Of a DNA stretch of 64,000 nucleotides, positions 52,067-60,737 are shown in pieces. Made by a program: the position numbers and the translations under genes. This DNA comes from Hymenobacter sp. DG01 (GTDB lineage: Bacteria > Bacteroidota > Bacteroidia > Cytophagales > Hymenobacteraceae): positions 3,226,001 through 3,290,000 of the forward strand of contig NZ_CP040936.1 of assembly GCF_006352025.1 (NCBI RefSeq), read 5' to 3'. A model generated the notes under the pieces. It did not search any database. It saw only the letters and a list, made by a program, of their open reading frames with translations, and was not told where the DNA came from. The number at the start of each line of letters is the position of its first letter. The stretch's first letter is position 1.

Positions 52067-52911
52067 AGCCGACGCCTTCCATAGTACCTTTCCTACCCTC
52101 CTGGTGCCGGTCAGGCCTGCTGATCCTGCTGCTGGTGCTTACCCAGCTAGCGGGCCGGGCCCAGAACGTGCCGCCGCGCCCCAACCCGCCGCGTCTGGTT
52201 AACGACCTGGCCGGTATGCTGCGCCCCGATGAAGCAGCTCAGCTGGAGCGCAAGCTGGTGGCGTACAACGACTCCACCTCTTCCCAGATAGCCGTAGTGA
52301 CCGTGCCCAACCTCGGCGACTACGACATCTTCGACTACGCCCAGCAGCTCTACCAAACCTGGGGCATCGGGCAGAAAGGAAACAACAACGGGATTCTGCT
52401 GCTCATTGCCCAGCAAGAGCACAAGGCCCGCATTCATACCGGCTACGGGCTGGAAGGTGCCGTACCCGACGCCCTGGCCAAGCGCATCATCTCCAACACC
52501 ATTGTTCCGGCCTTCCAGAAGGAACAGTACTACGCCGGCCTCGACCGCGCTACCGATCAGCTGATTGCGCTGGCCAAGGGCGAGTACAAGGCCGACCCTG
52601 CCACCCAGCCCCAGGCCCGGCGCCGCTCCAATGATGACAGCGGCTCTGGCTGGACGTTCTGGTTGATTATTGGGGTGCTGATTCTGTTTATTCTGCTGCG
52701 CAACCGGGGCGGTGGAGGAGGTGGCGGCTACGGCCGGCGCAACCGCGGCTTCGGTGGCACCTTTATTCCGCCCATTATCTTCGGCGACTTCAGCGGCGGC
52801 CGCGGCGTATTTGGCGGCGGTGGCAGCTTCGGCGGAGGTGGAGGCGGCGGGGGCTTTGGCGGCTTCGGCGGGGGTAGCTCCGGTGGCGGCGGCGCCTCCG
52901 GCGACTGGTAA
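52063..52911 (+). CDS. TPM-domain membrane protein with Gly-rich tail
   Basis: 282-residue protein with signal peptide (LLILLLVLTQLAGRAQN), TPM domain (RLVNDLAGMLRPDEAAQLER, YDIFDYAQQLYQTWGIGQ, NNNGILLLIAQQEHKARI, TGYGLEGAVPDALAKRI), a membrane helix (about 200-215, FWLIIGVLILFILL) and an extreme Gly/Phe/Ser-rich C-terminus. This is the common YgcG-type layout. The TPM domain faces the periplasm. With LemA and the short TPM protein it forms an operon ended by a strong terminator. Confidence 0.93.
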   Translation: MKPTPSIVPFLPSWCRSGLLILLLVLTQLAGRAQNVPPRPNPPRLVNDLAGMLRPDEAAQLERKLVAYNDSTSSQIAVVTVPNLGDYDIFDYAQQLYQTWGIGQKGNNNGILLLIAQQEHKARIHTGYGLEGAVPDALAKRIISNTIVPAFQKEQYYAGLDRATDQLIALAKGEYKADPATQPQARRRSNDDSGSGWTFWLIIGVLILFILLRNRGGGGGGGYGRRNRGFGGTFIPPIIFGDFSGGRGVFGGGGSFGGGGGGGGFGGFGGGSSGGGGASGDW

Positions 52912-52933
52912 CCGGTATTGAGCTTAAGTATTC

Positions 52934-52977
52934 ATAAAAACAGCCCCCGCGCCACTTGGCGCGGGGGCTGTTTTTAT
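52934..52977 (+). terminator. Terminator of the LemA-TPM operon
   Basis: Perfect 20-bp stem (52934-52953 / 52958-52977) with ACTT loop, GC-rich top and T run. It could also serve the convergent DUF1684 gene. Confidence 0.92.
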
Positions 52978-53057
52978 AGAACTACGCGCCTAAACCTACG
53001 TGTCGTTTATAGCTGGTTCAGGGTAAATGCTAGATGAAAGCTGTTTGGGCCCGTTTC

Positions 53058-53690
53058 TTAATGGTCGCTCATGACGCCAGCTTTCACGACCAGAGGTAGG
53101 CGGTTTTCGGCGGGCGGGATGGGGCAAGAGTAGAGGGGGCTGTAGGCGCAGAACGGGTTGTAGGCCTGGTTGAAGTCCAGCACGGCGTAGCCATTTAGAA
53201 TTTGACCCTGGCGCATATCGAGGTAGCGGCCGCCCCCGTAGCTGCCGTGCCCGTTGCTGCGGTCGGTGAACGGAATGAACAGATAATCCTGGTAGCCGGG
53301 TTTCTGCCGCAAGTCCAGGCTCTGGTACACGGTCAGCCGGAGCGCCTTGCCTTCCAGGGTAAAATGCAGCTCGCCATACTTCTGGTAGAGCGGCTGGCGG
53401 GTGGTACTGGTAGGCATGACAAAGGGTGCCTGCGACGAGTCGCGCACGAAGCGAGCCACCACGCAGGCGCTGTAGTTGACGGGGTAAAAAGCCAGACCCG
53501 TAAACTTCTCCCGTGCCTCGGGCGGCAGCGGCGACTCCTGTGGGTTGCGGTATTCCGCGTTCAGGGTCTGTTGAAATTTAGCTACGGCCTCGGCGTGCTC
53601 CGCGGGGGTAGGGCGTGGAGTTTGGGCCACCACCGCTTCCGAGCAGAGAAGCATAAACGCCAACAGAAAGCAGGAATAAAGTTGATTCAT
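53058..53690 (-). CDS. DUF1684 family secreted protein
   Basis: 210-residue protein with signal peptide (LLAFMLLCSEAVVAQ), start at 53690. The C-terminal signature is very clear: GGGRYLDMRQGQILNGYAVL, DFNQAYNPFCAYSPLYSCPI and PPAENRLPLVVKAG. DUF1684 proteins are secreted proteins with a beta fold of unknown function, frequent in Bacteroidota. It is 46 nt after the exonuclease gene on the same strand, so the two may be cotranscribed. Confidence 0.92.
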   Translation of the reverse strand: MNQLYSCFLLAFMLLCSEAVVAQTPRPTPAEHAEAVAKFQQTLNAEYRNPQESPLPPEAREKFTGLAFYPVNYSACVVARFVRDSSQAPFVMPTSTTRQPLYQKYGELHFTLEGKALRLTVYQSLDLRQKPGYQDYLFIPFTDRSNGHGSYGGGRYLDMRQGQILNGYAVLDFNQAYNPFCAYSPLYSCPIPPAENRLPLVVKAGVMSDH

Positions 53691-53736
53691 GCCCGCAAAG
53701 TAAGCGCCCAGGCCCTCACCGCCCATTGATTTTTGC

Positions 53737-54348
53737 TCAGTCGCCCAGCTCCTGCGTTACCTGCTTATACACGGGCAGCTCATAGAAGGGACGCAGGAGC
53801 TGCACCACGTCCAAGGCGTCGGCCAGGGCTTCGTGGGCCACGGTATCATCCTCGAAGCCGGCGCGGGCCTTGCAGGTTTGCATGGTGGGCAGGCGGGTGT
53901 CTTTGCGCCAGTTGAGGTAGAAGGCGGCCGGGTCCAGCATGGCGGGCTCGGCGCGCACCAGGGTGCCATAGCCGGGCAGCTCGCGCAGAAAGCCCAGGTC
54001 AAAGGAGGCAATGTTTTTGCCAGCCATGGTCACGGTTACGCAGCCCTGCTTGTCGGTTTTGAAGCCCTGGGCCAGCAAAAACTCGCGCAGCTGGGGCAGC
54101 AATTCCTCGGGGGTACACAGCTCGGGGTTGGGCTCCTTGCGGGCTAATTCCTGCAGCAGACGGGCGTTGAGGGCCAGCGCCCCGGCCGTACCCACGTACT
54201 CGGGGTGGCGCACCACGCGCCTGAAGCTTGGCAGCTCGGGCAGGGGTAGCAGCTTTTTGGTGTCTTCCACCACGGCAGCCAGCTCCAGAATCTGGTGGCG
54301 CTGGGGCTTGCCGCCGGAGGTTTCAAGATCGAGGGAGAGGTAGCGCAT
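53737..54348 (-). CDS. DEDDh 3'-5' exonuclease family protein
   Basis: 203-residue exonuclease of the DnaQ-like superfamily. ExoI is YLSLDLETSGG (Asp 8, Glu 10), ExoII is in ASFDLGFLRELPG, and ExoIII carries VAHEALADALDVV (His and Asp), the DEDDh form. It is likely an oligoribonuclease or DNA proofreading-like exonuclease; there is no polymerase-specific domain. The start at 54348 puts ExoI near the N-terminus as expected; the 22-codon extension was rejected. Confidence 0.88.
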   Translation of the reverse strand: MRYLSLDLETSGGKPQRHQILELAAVVEDTKKLLPLPELPSFRRVVRHPEYVGTAGALALNARLLQELARKEPNPELCTPEELLPQLREFLLAQGFKTDKQGCVTVTMAGKNIASFDLGFLRELPGYGTLVRAEPAMLDPAAFYLNWRKDTRLPTMQTCKARAGFEDDTVAHEALADALDVVQLLRPFYELPVYKQVTQELGD

Positions 54349-54623
54349 AGAGTTCTGCTGTACGCGGACGGGCACCGGGGCGTTGGTTTCCGGCCCGTCC
54401 CACCGGCGCGCCATATTTCGGTGCCGGAGTAGTATATCCGGTTGGCAATCCTAGCTTTATGTCCCAGCGGTAGCCCCTTCGCGTGCGGCTTAAGGCGCCG
54501 TATGGGGGTAGGCGGCCGCTTGGGGCGCGCGGGGTTTTGTCCTGATGGCCACTCCGGAGCGCCCCCAGATGAGGATAAGCTGCCTGCCGCGCCGGGCTTT
54601 ACTTTATTTCTATCTTTCTTACG

Positions 54624-55379
54624 ATGAGCTTCTTCCGCGCTGTTACCGGGCTTACCTTGCTGGTGGGCCTGCTTTCCCGTAGCCAGTGGGTAGCTGCCCA
54701 AAGCCCCAGCGCGGCGGAGCCTGCCCCGGCCGCGGCGTGGGCCCAGCAGCAGTACAGCCAGGCGCTGCGGGTGCACCCGCAGCTCTACAGCGGGCCGGAG
54801 TACCTGGACTATGCCCGGCGGTACAGCACGCGGTTGGGCCATCAGTTTTTTCTTTCCCCGGAAAAGCAGCCGGGCAGCGTGCACTATAACCATCACTACT
54901 TCGAGGGTCTGCAGCTGTCCTACGACGTAGTGCTCGATCAGTTGGTGCTGCAGCATGCTACCAGTCCGCTCAGCCTGCGCCTCATCAACGAAAACGTGGA
55001 ATCCTTCACCCTGGCCGGCCACCAGTTTATTCGGCTGGTGCCCGACAGCGCCGCGGCCGCTACCCTCAGCACCGGCTACTACGAGGTGCTGGTGGATGGC
55101 CCCGTACAACTGCTGGCCCGGCGCGTAAAGCAAATGGAGAAGAAGCTGAACCAGGAAAAAGCCTACACCCAGTTTATTTCGCTCGACAAGCTCTTCATCC
55201 GGAAAGCAGGTGTGTACTATCCCATCAGCAGGAAAAGCTCCGTTACCCGCCTTTTCGCCGACCGGGGCAAGGAAGTACAGCGCTATATTCAGGAGCACAA
55301 GCTGCACTTCCGCAAAGCCCGCCGCGAGGCCGACATCGTGGAACTGACCCGCTACTACGCTAGTCTGGGGCCGCACTGA
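54624..55379 (+). CDS. Exported hypothetical protein upstream of TonB receptor
   Basis: 251-residue exported protein with signal peptide (LTLLVGLLSRSQWVAAQ). The mature part holds an aromatic- and charge-rich domain (VHYNHHYFEGLQLSYDVVLD, YTQFISLDKLFIRKAG, YPISRKSSVTRLFADRGKEV) and ends in a charged helix. I do not recognise a family, but similar proteins are regularly found beside receptors with an STN domain in this phylum. First gene of a likely three-gene operon with the receptor (65 nt downstream) and the MG2-like protein. Confidence 0.75.
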   Translation: MSFFRAVTGLTLLVGLLSRSQWVAAQSPSAAEPAPAAAWAQQQYSQALRVHPQLYSGPEYLDYARRYSTRLGHQFFLSPEKQPGSVHYNHHYFEGLQLSYDVVLDQLVLQHATSPLSLRLINENVESFTLAGHQFIRLVPDSAAAATLSTGYYEVLVDGPVQLLARRVKQMEKKLNQEKAYTQFISLDKLFIRKAGVYYPISRKSSVTRLFADRGKEVQRYIQEHKLHFRKARREADIVELTRYYASLGPH

Positions 55380-55444
55380 TACTGCCCGTTCCCGCCTACC
55401 CCCTATCGTTACGCCTACGTTTGCTGCCGCGCCCGTGGTTTCCT

Positions 55445-58228
55445 ATGAAGCACTTCTATTACCTGAGTATCTGGCTACTACTAAACCTGTTGCACCTGCC
55501 GACCGGGCAGGCCCAGCAGCCCGAAAAAACGGTCAGCGGTACGTTTAACCGGGTACCGTTCGAGCAGTTCGCAACCCAGCTCGAAGCCCAGACCAACCTT
55601 CGGTTTTACTTTGATCCGGCGGCGGTGGATAGTCTGTTTATTACGCTGCAGGTGCAGGATGCGCCCGTACGCTCTGTGCTGGAGCGCGCCCTGCGGAACA
55701 CGGCCTTTCACTTTGCCATAGACGACGAGCGGCGCGTGATTATCACCACCGGCGCGCCCCTTGAAACTACCCTGCCCGCCGGCTTCCTGCATCCCGGCGC
55801 CTCTATGGCTGCTACCCCCGCCTCGGCCCTCAACCCCGACGAAGCCACCCCGGCCAGTGCTCCAGGCCGTTCGCGCTACGTGCGCGAGGCCGAGTACCGC
55901 GTGCACGAAATCGGCGGCGGTAGCGCGGGCAGCGGCAAAGCTACCCTGGCCGGCCACGTCCGGGAGCTGAAATCGGGCGAGCCGGTGATTGGGGCTACCG
56001 TGTTCGTGGAGGCTCTGGCGGCGGGCGCCACTACCGACCAGTTTGGGTACTACTCGCTTACCCTGCCCGTGGGCCGCCACGACCTGCGCATCCGGGGCAT
56101 CGGCCTCAAAAATACCCGGCGCCAAATAGTACTTCGCTCCGATGGCAAGCTGGAAATTGAGGTGGAGGAAGATATTACCCCGCTGAAGGAGGTAGTAATT
56201 GAGGCCGAGAAAGACAAAAACGTATCGGGCATGCAGATGGGGCTGGAAAAGCTCGACATCAAAACCCTGCGTCAGGTACCCACGGCCTTCGGCGAAACTG
56301 ACATTCTGCGGGTGGTGCTCACGCTGCCAGGCGTAAAATCGGTGGGGGAAGGCAGCACGGGCCTGAACGTGCGCGGCGGCGCCACCGACCAGAACCTGAT
56401 TCTGTTCAACGGCACCACCATTTACAACCCTTCCCACCTGTTCGGCTTCTTTTCGGCCTTCAACCCCGATGTGCTGCAAACCGTGGAGCTCTACAAAAGC
56501 GCCATTCCGGCCAAGTACGGCGGGCGGCTCTCGTCGGTGCTGGAAATCAAGACGCGCGAGGGCAACAAAAAGAAGTTTTCGGGCTCCGGCGGCATTGGGC
56601 CGCTTACCAGCCGCCTAACCCTGGAAGGCCCTCTGGTGAAAGACAAAAGCGCCTTTATCCTGAGCGGCCGCGCCAGCTACTCCGACTGGATTCTGCGCCG
56701 GCTCTCCAATGCCTCATTCCGGCAAAGCTCGGCCGCCTTCTCTGACCTCAGCGCCCACATCAGCCACCAGCTGAATGAGAAGAACACGCTCTACGCTACC
56801 GGCTACCTGAGCACCGACCGGTTTCGGCTGGCTGGCGACACGGCTTACCACTACCGCAACCAAACTGCCAGCCTGAAGTGGCAGCACAACTTCAGCAACC
56901 AGCTTTACGGCGTCCTGACGGGGGCTTACAGCCGCTACGCCTACACCATTGGCAGCGACGAAAACCCGGTGACGGCCTCGGAGCTGCAGTACGGCATCCG
57001 GCAAACCAGCCTGCAGGCCGATTTCAGCTACTTCCCCAACTCGCGCCACACCCTGGAGTTTGGGGCCAGCTCCTTGCTTTACCACGTAGCGCCGGGCAGC
57101 CTTACGCCCAGCGGCGCGGCCTCCCTAGTTAGTCCCAACATACTGGAGCGGGAGCAGGCCCTGGAAAGCGCCGTGTACCTCTCTGACCGCATTGACCTGA
57201 GCCCGCGGCTTTCCGTGTCGGTGGGGCTGCGCTACTCTCTGTTCAATGCCCTGGGGCCGCGCGACGTGTATCGCTACGCCTCCGGCCTGCCGCGCACCGA
57301 AGCCACCCTGACGGATACCGTGCGCTACGGTTCGGGCCGGGTGCTGGCTACCTACCACGGACCCGAGTACCGGCTTTCGGCGCGGTTTGCCCTTACCGAT
57401 AACTCCTCGGTGAAGGCCAGCTACAACCGCACCCGCCAGTACATTCATCAGTTGTCCAATACGGCCTCCGTATCGCCGGCCGATATCTGGAAGCTCTCCG
57501 ACGCCAACGTGCGCCCCCAGGTAGGCGACCAGTACTCGGTGGGCTACTACCGCAACTTCAAGTCGAACACCATTGAGGCCTCTGTGGAGACGTACTACAA
57601 GTCCCTGCACGATTTCGTGGACTACAAGAGCGGGGCTACCCTGCTGCTGAACCGCCACATCGAAACAGACATTGTGAATGCCGAGGGCCAGGCCTATGGG
57701 GTAGAAGTGCTGGTGAAGAAGCTGACGGGCAAAATCAATGGCTGGGTGAGCTACACCTACTCCCGCTCCCTGGTGCGCGTGAATGCCGGCACCCCCGCCG
57801 AAACCATCAATAAGGGCCGCTACTACCCCAGCAACTTCGATAAGCCCCACGATGTAACCCTGATTGGCAACTACCGCTTCAGCCGCCGCTTCAGCTCCTC
57901 TCTCAACTTCACTTACAGCACGGGGCGGCCCATTACCCTACCCCTGGCCAAGTACTATGTGGGCAACTCCATGCGCGTGTTCTACTCGGAGCGCAACGCC
58001 TACCGCGTGCCCGACTACTACCGCGCCGACTTCGCCCTCAATATTGAAGGCAACCACAAAGTGAAAAAGTTGGCTCACAGCTCCTGGACGGTAGGCGTGT
58101 ACAACCTGACGGGGCGCCGCAACCCATACTCGGTGTACTTCAAGTCAGAAAACGGCCAGATCCGAGGCTACAAGCTCTCCATTTTCGGGCAGCCCATTCC
58201 CACGCTTACCTACAACTTCAAATTCTAG
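55445..58228 (+). CDS. TonB-dependent receptor with STN and carboxypeptidase-like domains
   Basis: 927-residue outer-membrane receptor. Signal peptide (LLLNLLHLPTGQAQQ), an STN domain (FNRVPFEQFATQLEAQTNLR to RALRNTAFHF, about 30-100), a ~50-residue linker, a carboxypeptidase-like regulatory domain (LAGHVRELKSGEPVIGATVF), plug (RVVLTLPGVKSVGEGSTGLN, VRGGATDQNLILFNGT, AIPAKYGGRLSSVLEIKT) and a barrel to the end (IPTLTYNFKF). An STN domain usually signals to a sigma/anti-sigma pair, yet no FecI/FecR genes are adjacent. Ligand unknown. Confidence 0.92.
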   Translation: MKHFYYLSIWLLLNLLHLPTGQAQQPEKTVSGTFNRVPFEQFATQLEAQTNLRFYFDPAAVDSLFITLQVQDAPVRSVLERALRNTAFHFAIDDERRVIITTGAPLETTLPAGFLHPGASMAATPASALNPDEATPASAPGRSRYVREAEYRVHEIGGGSAGSGKATLAGHVRELKSGEPVIGATVFVEALAAGATTDQFGYYSLTLPVGRHDLRIRGIGLKNTRRQIVLRSDGKLEIEVEEDITPLKEVVIEAEKDKNVSGMQMGLEKLDIKTLRQVPTAFGETDILRVVLTLPGVKSVGEGSTGLNVRGGATDQNLILFNGTTIYNPSHLFGFFSAFNPDVLQTVELYKSAIPAKYGGRLSSVLEIKTREGNKKKFSGSGGIGPLTSRLTLEGPLVKDKSAFILSGRASYSDWILRRLSNASFRQSSAAFSDLSAHISHQLNEKNTLYATGYLSTDRFRLAGDTAYHYRNQTASLKWQHNFSNQLYGVLTGAYSRYAYTIGSDENPVTASELQYGIRQTSLQADFSYFPNSRHTLEFGASSLLYHVAPGSLTPSGAASLVSPNILEREQALESAVYLSDRIDLSPRLSVSVGLRYSLFNALGPRDVYRYASGLPRTEATLTDTVRYGSGRVLATYHGPEYRLSARFALTDNSSVKASYNRTRQYIHQLSNTASVSPADIWKLSDANVRPQVGDQYSVGYYRNFKSNTIEASVETYYKSLHDFVDYKSGATLLLNRHIETDIVNAEGQAYGVEVLVKKLTGKINGWVSYTYSRSLVRVNAGTPAETINKGRYYPSNFDKPHDVTLIGNYRFSRRFSSSLNFTYSTGRPITLPLAKYYVGNSMRVFYSERNAYRVPDYYRADFALNIEGNHKVKKLAHSSWTVGVYNLTGRRNPYSVYFKSENGQIRGYKLSIFGQPIPTLTYNFKF

Positions 58229-58232
58229 CCCC

Positions 58233-60653
58233 ATGCCTACCCCTCCCTCCTGCTTGCCGGCCGTGCGCGCCCTGGGCCGGTGGCTGCCGGCGCTGCTGCT
58301 GCTAGGGCCAGTAGCCACCGGCCGGGCGGCGCAGGACCCGCTCGACAGCCTCCGGCGGGCCCTGGGCACCTACCAGCAGCGGGCTGTTGCCGAGAAGCTG
58401 TTTCTGCACCTGGACCGCCCTTTCTACCTCAGCGGCGAAACCATGTGGTATAAGGTGTACGCCGTTTCCCGGCCCCAGGCCTTTAGCGCCGTGGCTTACG
58501 TGGAGGTGCTAGACCAGGCCAACCGCCCGGTGTTGCAGGCCAAAGTTCCGGTGCGGCAGGCCACGGGTCACGGCTCGTTTCAGCTGCCGGCTTCCCTGGC
58601 TTCGGGCGTGTACACGGTGCGGGCCTACACCAGCTGGATGCAGAACTTTGACCCGGCCTACTACTTCCAGCGCCAGGTAACGGTAGCAACCCCCCGGACG
58701 GCAGCCGACGGCCCTGCCACCACGGGCCCCGATTCCGTGGCGTACGACGTGCAGTTTTTTCCGGAAGGCGGCCAGCTGGTGCAGGGGTTGCGCAGCACGG
58801 TGGGCTTCAAGGTAACCTCCGGGGCAGGCACGGGGGTAGGCGCCCAGGGCCGCCTGCTCAACCAAGCCGGCACTACCGTGGCTTCCTTCCAGACGTTGCG
58901 CTACGGCATGGGCAGCTTCTCGTTTACGCCCGAGCCGGGCGCCACGTACACGGCCGTGGTGGCTTTGCCCGGCGGCCGGGTGCTGCGGCGCGGGCTGCCG
59001 CGGGTGTACGCGCAGGGCTACGTGCTGGGGCTTGAAGATGATGACGCCAAACCCCTGACGCTTACCGTCCGCAGCACCAGCGCCCGGCCCGAAACAATGT
59101 ATCTGCTGAGTCACTCGCGGCAGCAGGTGGCCCTGGCAGCCCAGGCCCAGCTGATCAACGGGCAGGCTACCTTCCTGCTCGACCGCACCCAGCTGCCGGA
59201 GGGCGTTTCGCGCCTTACCGTGTTTAACGCGGAGCAGAAGCCCGTAGCGGAGCGGCTGTTTTTCCGGGTGCCCCGCCAGCAGCTTGTCATTAGCGCCCGC
59301 CCCGACAAGCCACAGTACGCCCCCCGCGAGCCGGTGCGCCTGGCCGTGGCTACAGCCGGGGCACCCGCGCTGCCCGCCCCGGGGGCCAGCCTCTCGGTGG
59401 CCGTGTACCGCCTCGATTCGCTGGCTACCGGCCCTACCCCCGACATTGGCAGCTACCTCTGGCTGGCCTCGGAAGTGCCAGGAACCGTAGAGCACCCCGA
59501 GTATTACCTTACCGCTACCGGCCCCGAAGCGGCCGCCGCCACCAACAACCTGCTGCTGACCCAGGGCTGGAGCCGCTTCCGCTGGGAAGACGTGCGGGCC
59601 CCTACCCCCCCGGCCTTCCCGTACCCGCCCGAGTTGTACGGGCCCATTATGCGGGCCCGGCTCACGCAGGTGGGCACTACCCAGCCGGCACCGGGCCTTC
59701 TTACTTACCTCTCGGTGCCCAGCCGCATTATCCGGCTGCAAAGCGGCCTGAGCAACGCGGCCGGGCTGGTACAGTTTGAGCTGCCCGAGGTGTACGGCCC
59801 CGGGGAAGTGATGGTGCAAACCAACCCACGCCAGGACAGCACCTGCCGGATTGAGCTGCTGAATCCGTTTTCGGAGCGCTACCCGGCCGCGCCGGTCCCG
59901 GCCTTCGTCCCGCTGGCCCAGTACCCGGCCGACTACACCAAACGCTACTTTCAGCAGCAGGTCCAGCGGGTCTTTGCCAACCCGGCCCGCGGCCGCTACC
60001 GCCTACCCCCCGCCGACAGCACGGCCTTCTACGGCAAGGCCGACGAAACATATCTGCTGGACCGATATACCCGCTTTAAGGTGCTGGAGGAAGTGATGCG
60101 CGAGTACGTGCCGGGGGTGCTGGTGCGCCGCCGCAAGGATGGGTTTCACTTTATGGTGGTGGACCGCATCAACCAAACCACCTTCACCGAGGACCCCATG
60201 GTGCTGCTCGACGGGGTGCCCGTGTTTAACCTCAACAAGCTTATGGCCCTCGACCCGCTGAAAATTCAGAAGCTGGAGGTAATAACCAGCCGCTACTTTC
60301 ACGGGCCGGCCCTGTACAGCGGCTTGGTGAGCTTTACCACCTACAAAGGCGACCTGGAAGGCTTCCCGCTCGACCCGCGGGTGCTGGTGCAGCAGTACGA
60401 GGGCCTGCAGGGCCAGCGCGAGTTTTATGCCCCGCGCTACGACACGCCCGAAGCCCGCCGCAGTCGCCTGCCCGATCTGCGCAACCTGCTCTACTGGAAC
60501 CCCAGCGTAACCGCCACCGGCAGCGGCGCGCAGCAGCTGGAGTTCTACACCGGCGACCAGGCCGGCCGCTACCTGGTGGTAGTGCAGGGCCTTTCAGCCA
60601 CCGGCTTGCCGGGTAGCACCAGCTTTACGTTTGAGGTGAAACAACCCCTGTAA
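58233..60653 (+). CDS. MG2/plug-like large exported protein next to TonB receptor
   Basis: 806-residue exported protein starting 4 nt after the receptor stop. A signal peptide (LLLLGPVATGRAAQ) leads into a macroglobulin-like MG domain (KLFLHLDRPFYLSGETMWYK, about 50-150), several beta-sandwich repeats, and near 645-690 a segment reminiscent of a plug domain (DPMVLLDGVPVFNLNKLMAL, KLEVITSRYFHGPALYSGLV). It is not a barrel by itself. Proteins of this type regularly accompany SusC/TonB receptors in Bacteroidota; the role is unknown, possibly cargo capture. Confidence 0.8.
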   Translation: MPTPPSCLPAVRALGRWLPALLLLGPVATGRAAQDPLDSLRRALGTYQQRAVAEKLFLHLDRPFYLSGETMWYKVYAVSRPQAFSAVAYVEVLDQANRPVLQAKVPVRQATGHGSFQLPASLASGVYTVRAYTSWMQNFDPAYYFQRQVTVATPRTAADGPATTGPDSVAYDVQFFPEGGQLVQGLRSTVGFKVTSGAGTGVGAQGRLLNQAGTTVASFQTLRYGMGSFSFTPEPGATYTAVVALPGGRVLRRGLPRVYAQGYVLGLEDDDAKPLTLTVRSTSARPETMYLLSHSRQQVALAAQAQLINGQATFLLDRTQLPEGVSRLTVFNAEQKPVAERLFFRVPRQQLVISARPDKPQYAPREPVRLAVATAGAPALPAPGASLSVAVYRLDSLATGPTPDIGSYLWLASEVPGTVEHPEYYLTATGPEAAAATNNLLLTQGWSRFRWEDVRAPTPPAFPYPPELYGPIMRARLTQVGTTQPAPGLLTYLSVPSRIIRLQSGLSNAAGLVQFELPEVYGPGEVMVQTNPRQDSTCRIELLNPFSERYPAAPVPAFVPLAQYPADYTKRYFQQQVQRVFANPARGRYRLPPADSTAFYGKADETYLLDRYTRFKVLEEVMREYVPGVLVRRRKDGFHFMVVDRINQTTFTEDPMVLLDGVPVFNLNKLMALDPLKIQKLEVITSRYFHGPALYSGLVSFTTYKGDLEGFPLDPRVLVQQYEGLQGQREFYAPRYDTPEARRSRLPDLRNLLYWNPSVTATGSGAQQLEFYTGDQAGRYLVVVQGLSATGLPGSTSFTFEVKQPL

Positions 60654-60675
60654 AGGCAGGTCCTCCGTTCTTTAA

Positions 60676-60717
60676 AACAAAAGCAGCCCCGGCCTAGAGG
60701 CCGGGGCTGCTTTTGTT
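60676..60717. terminator. Bidirectional terminator after the MG2-like gene
   Basis: Perfect 19-bp stem (60676-60694 / 60699-60717) with a TAGA loop between convergent genes, GC-rich centre and A/T ends on both sides. Confidence 0.92.
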
Positions 60718-60737
60718 GCTGAATGTATGGCTACATG

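Noticed and set aside
58509-59819. Long antisense frame opposite the MG2-like gene
   Set aside because: Low-complexity Gly/Arg/His/Pro composition and full overlap with a well-supported gene.
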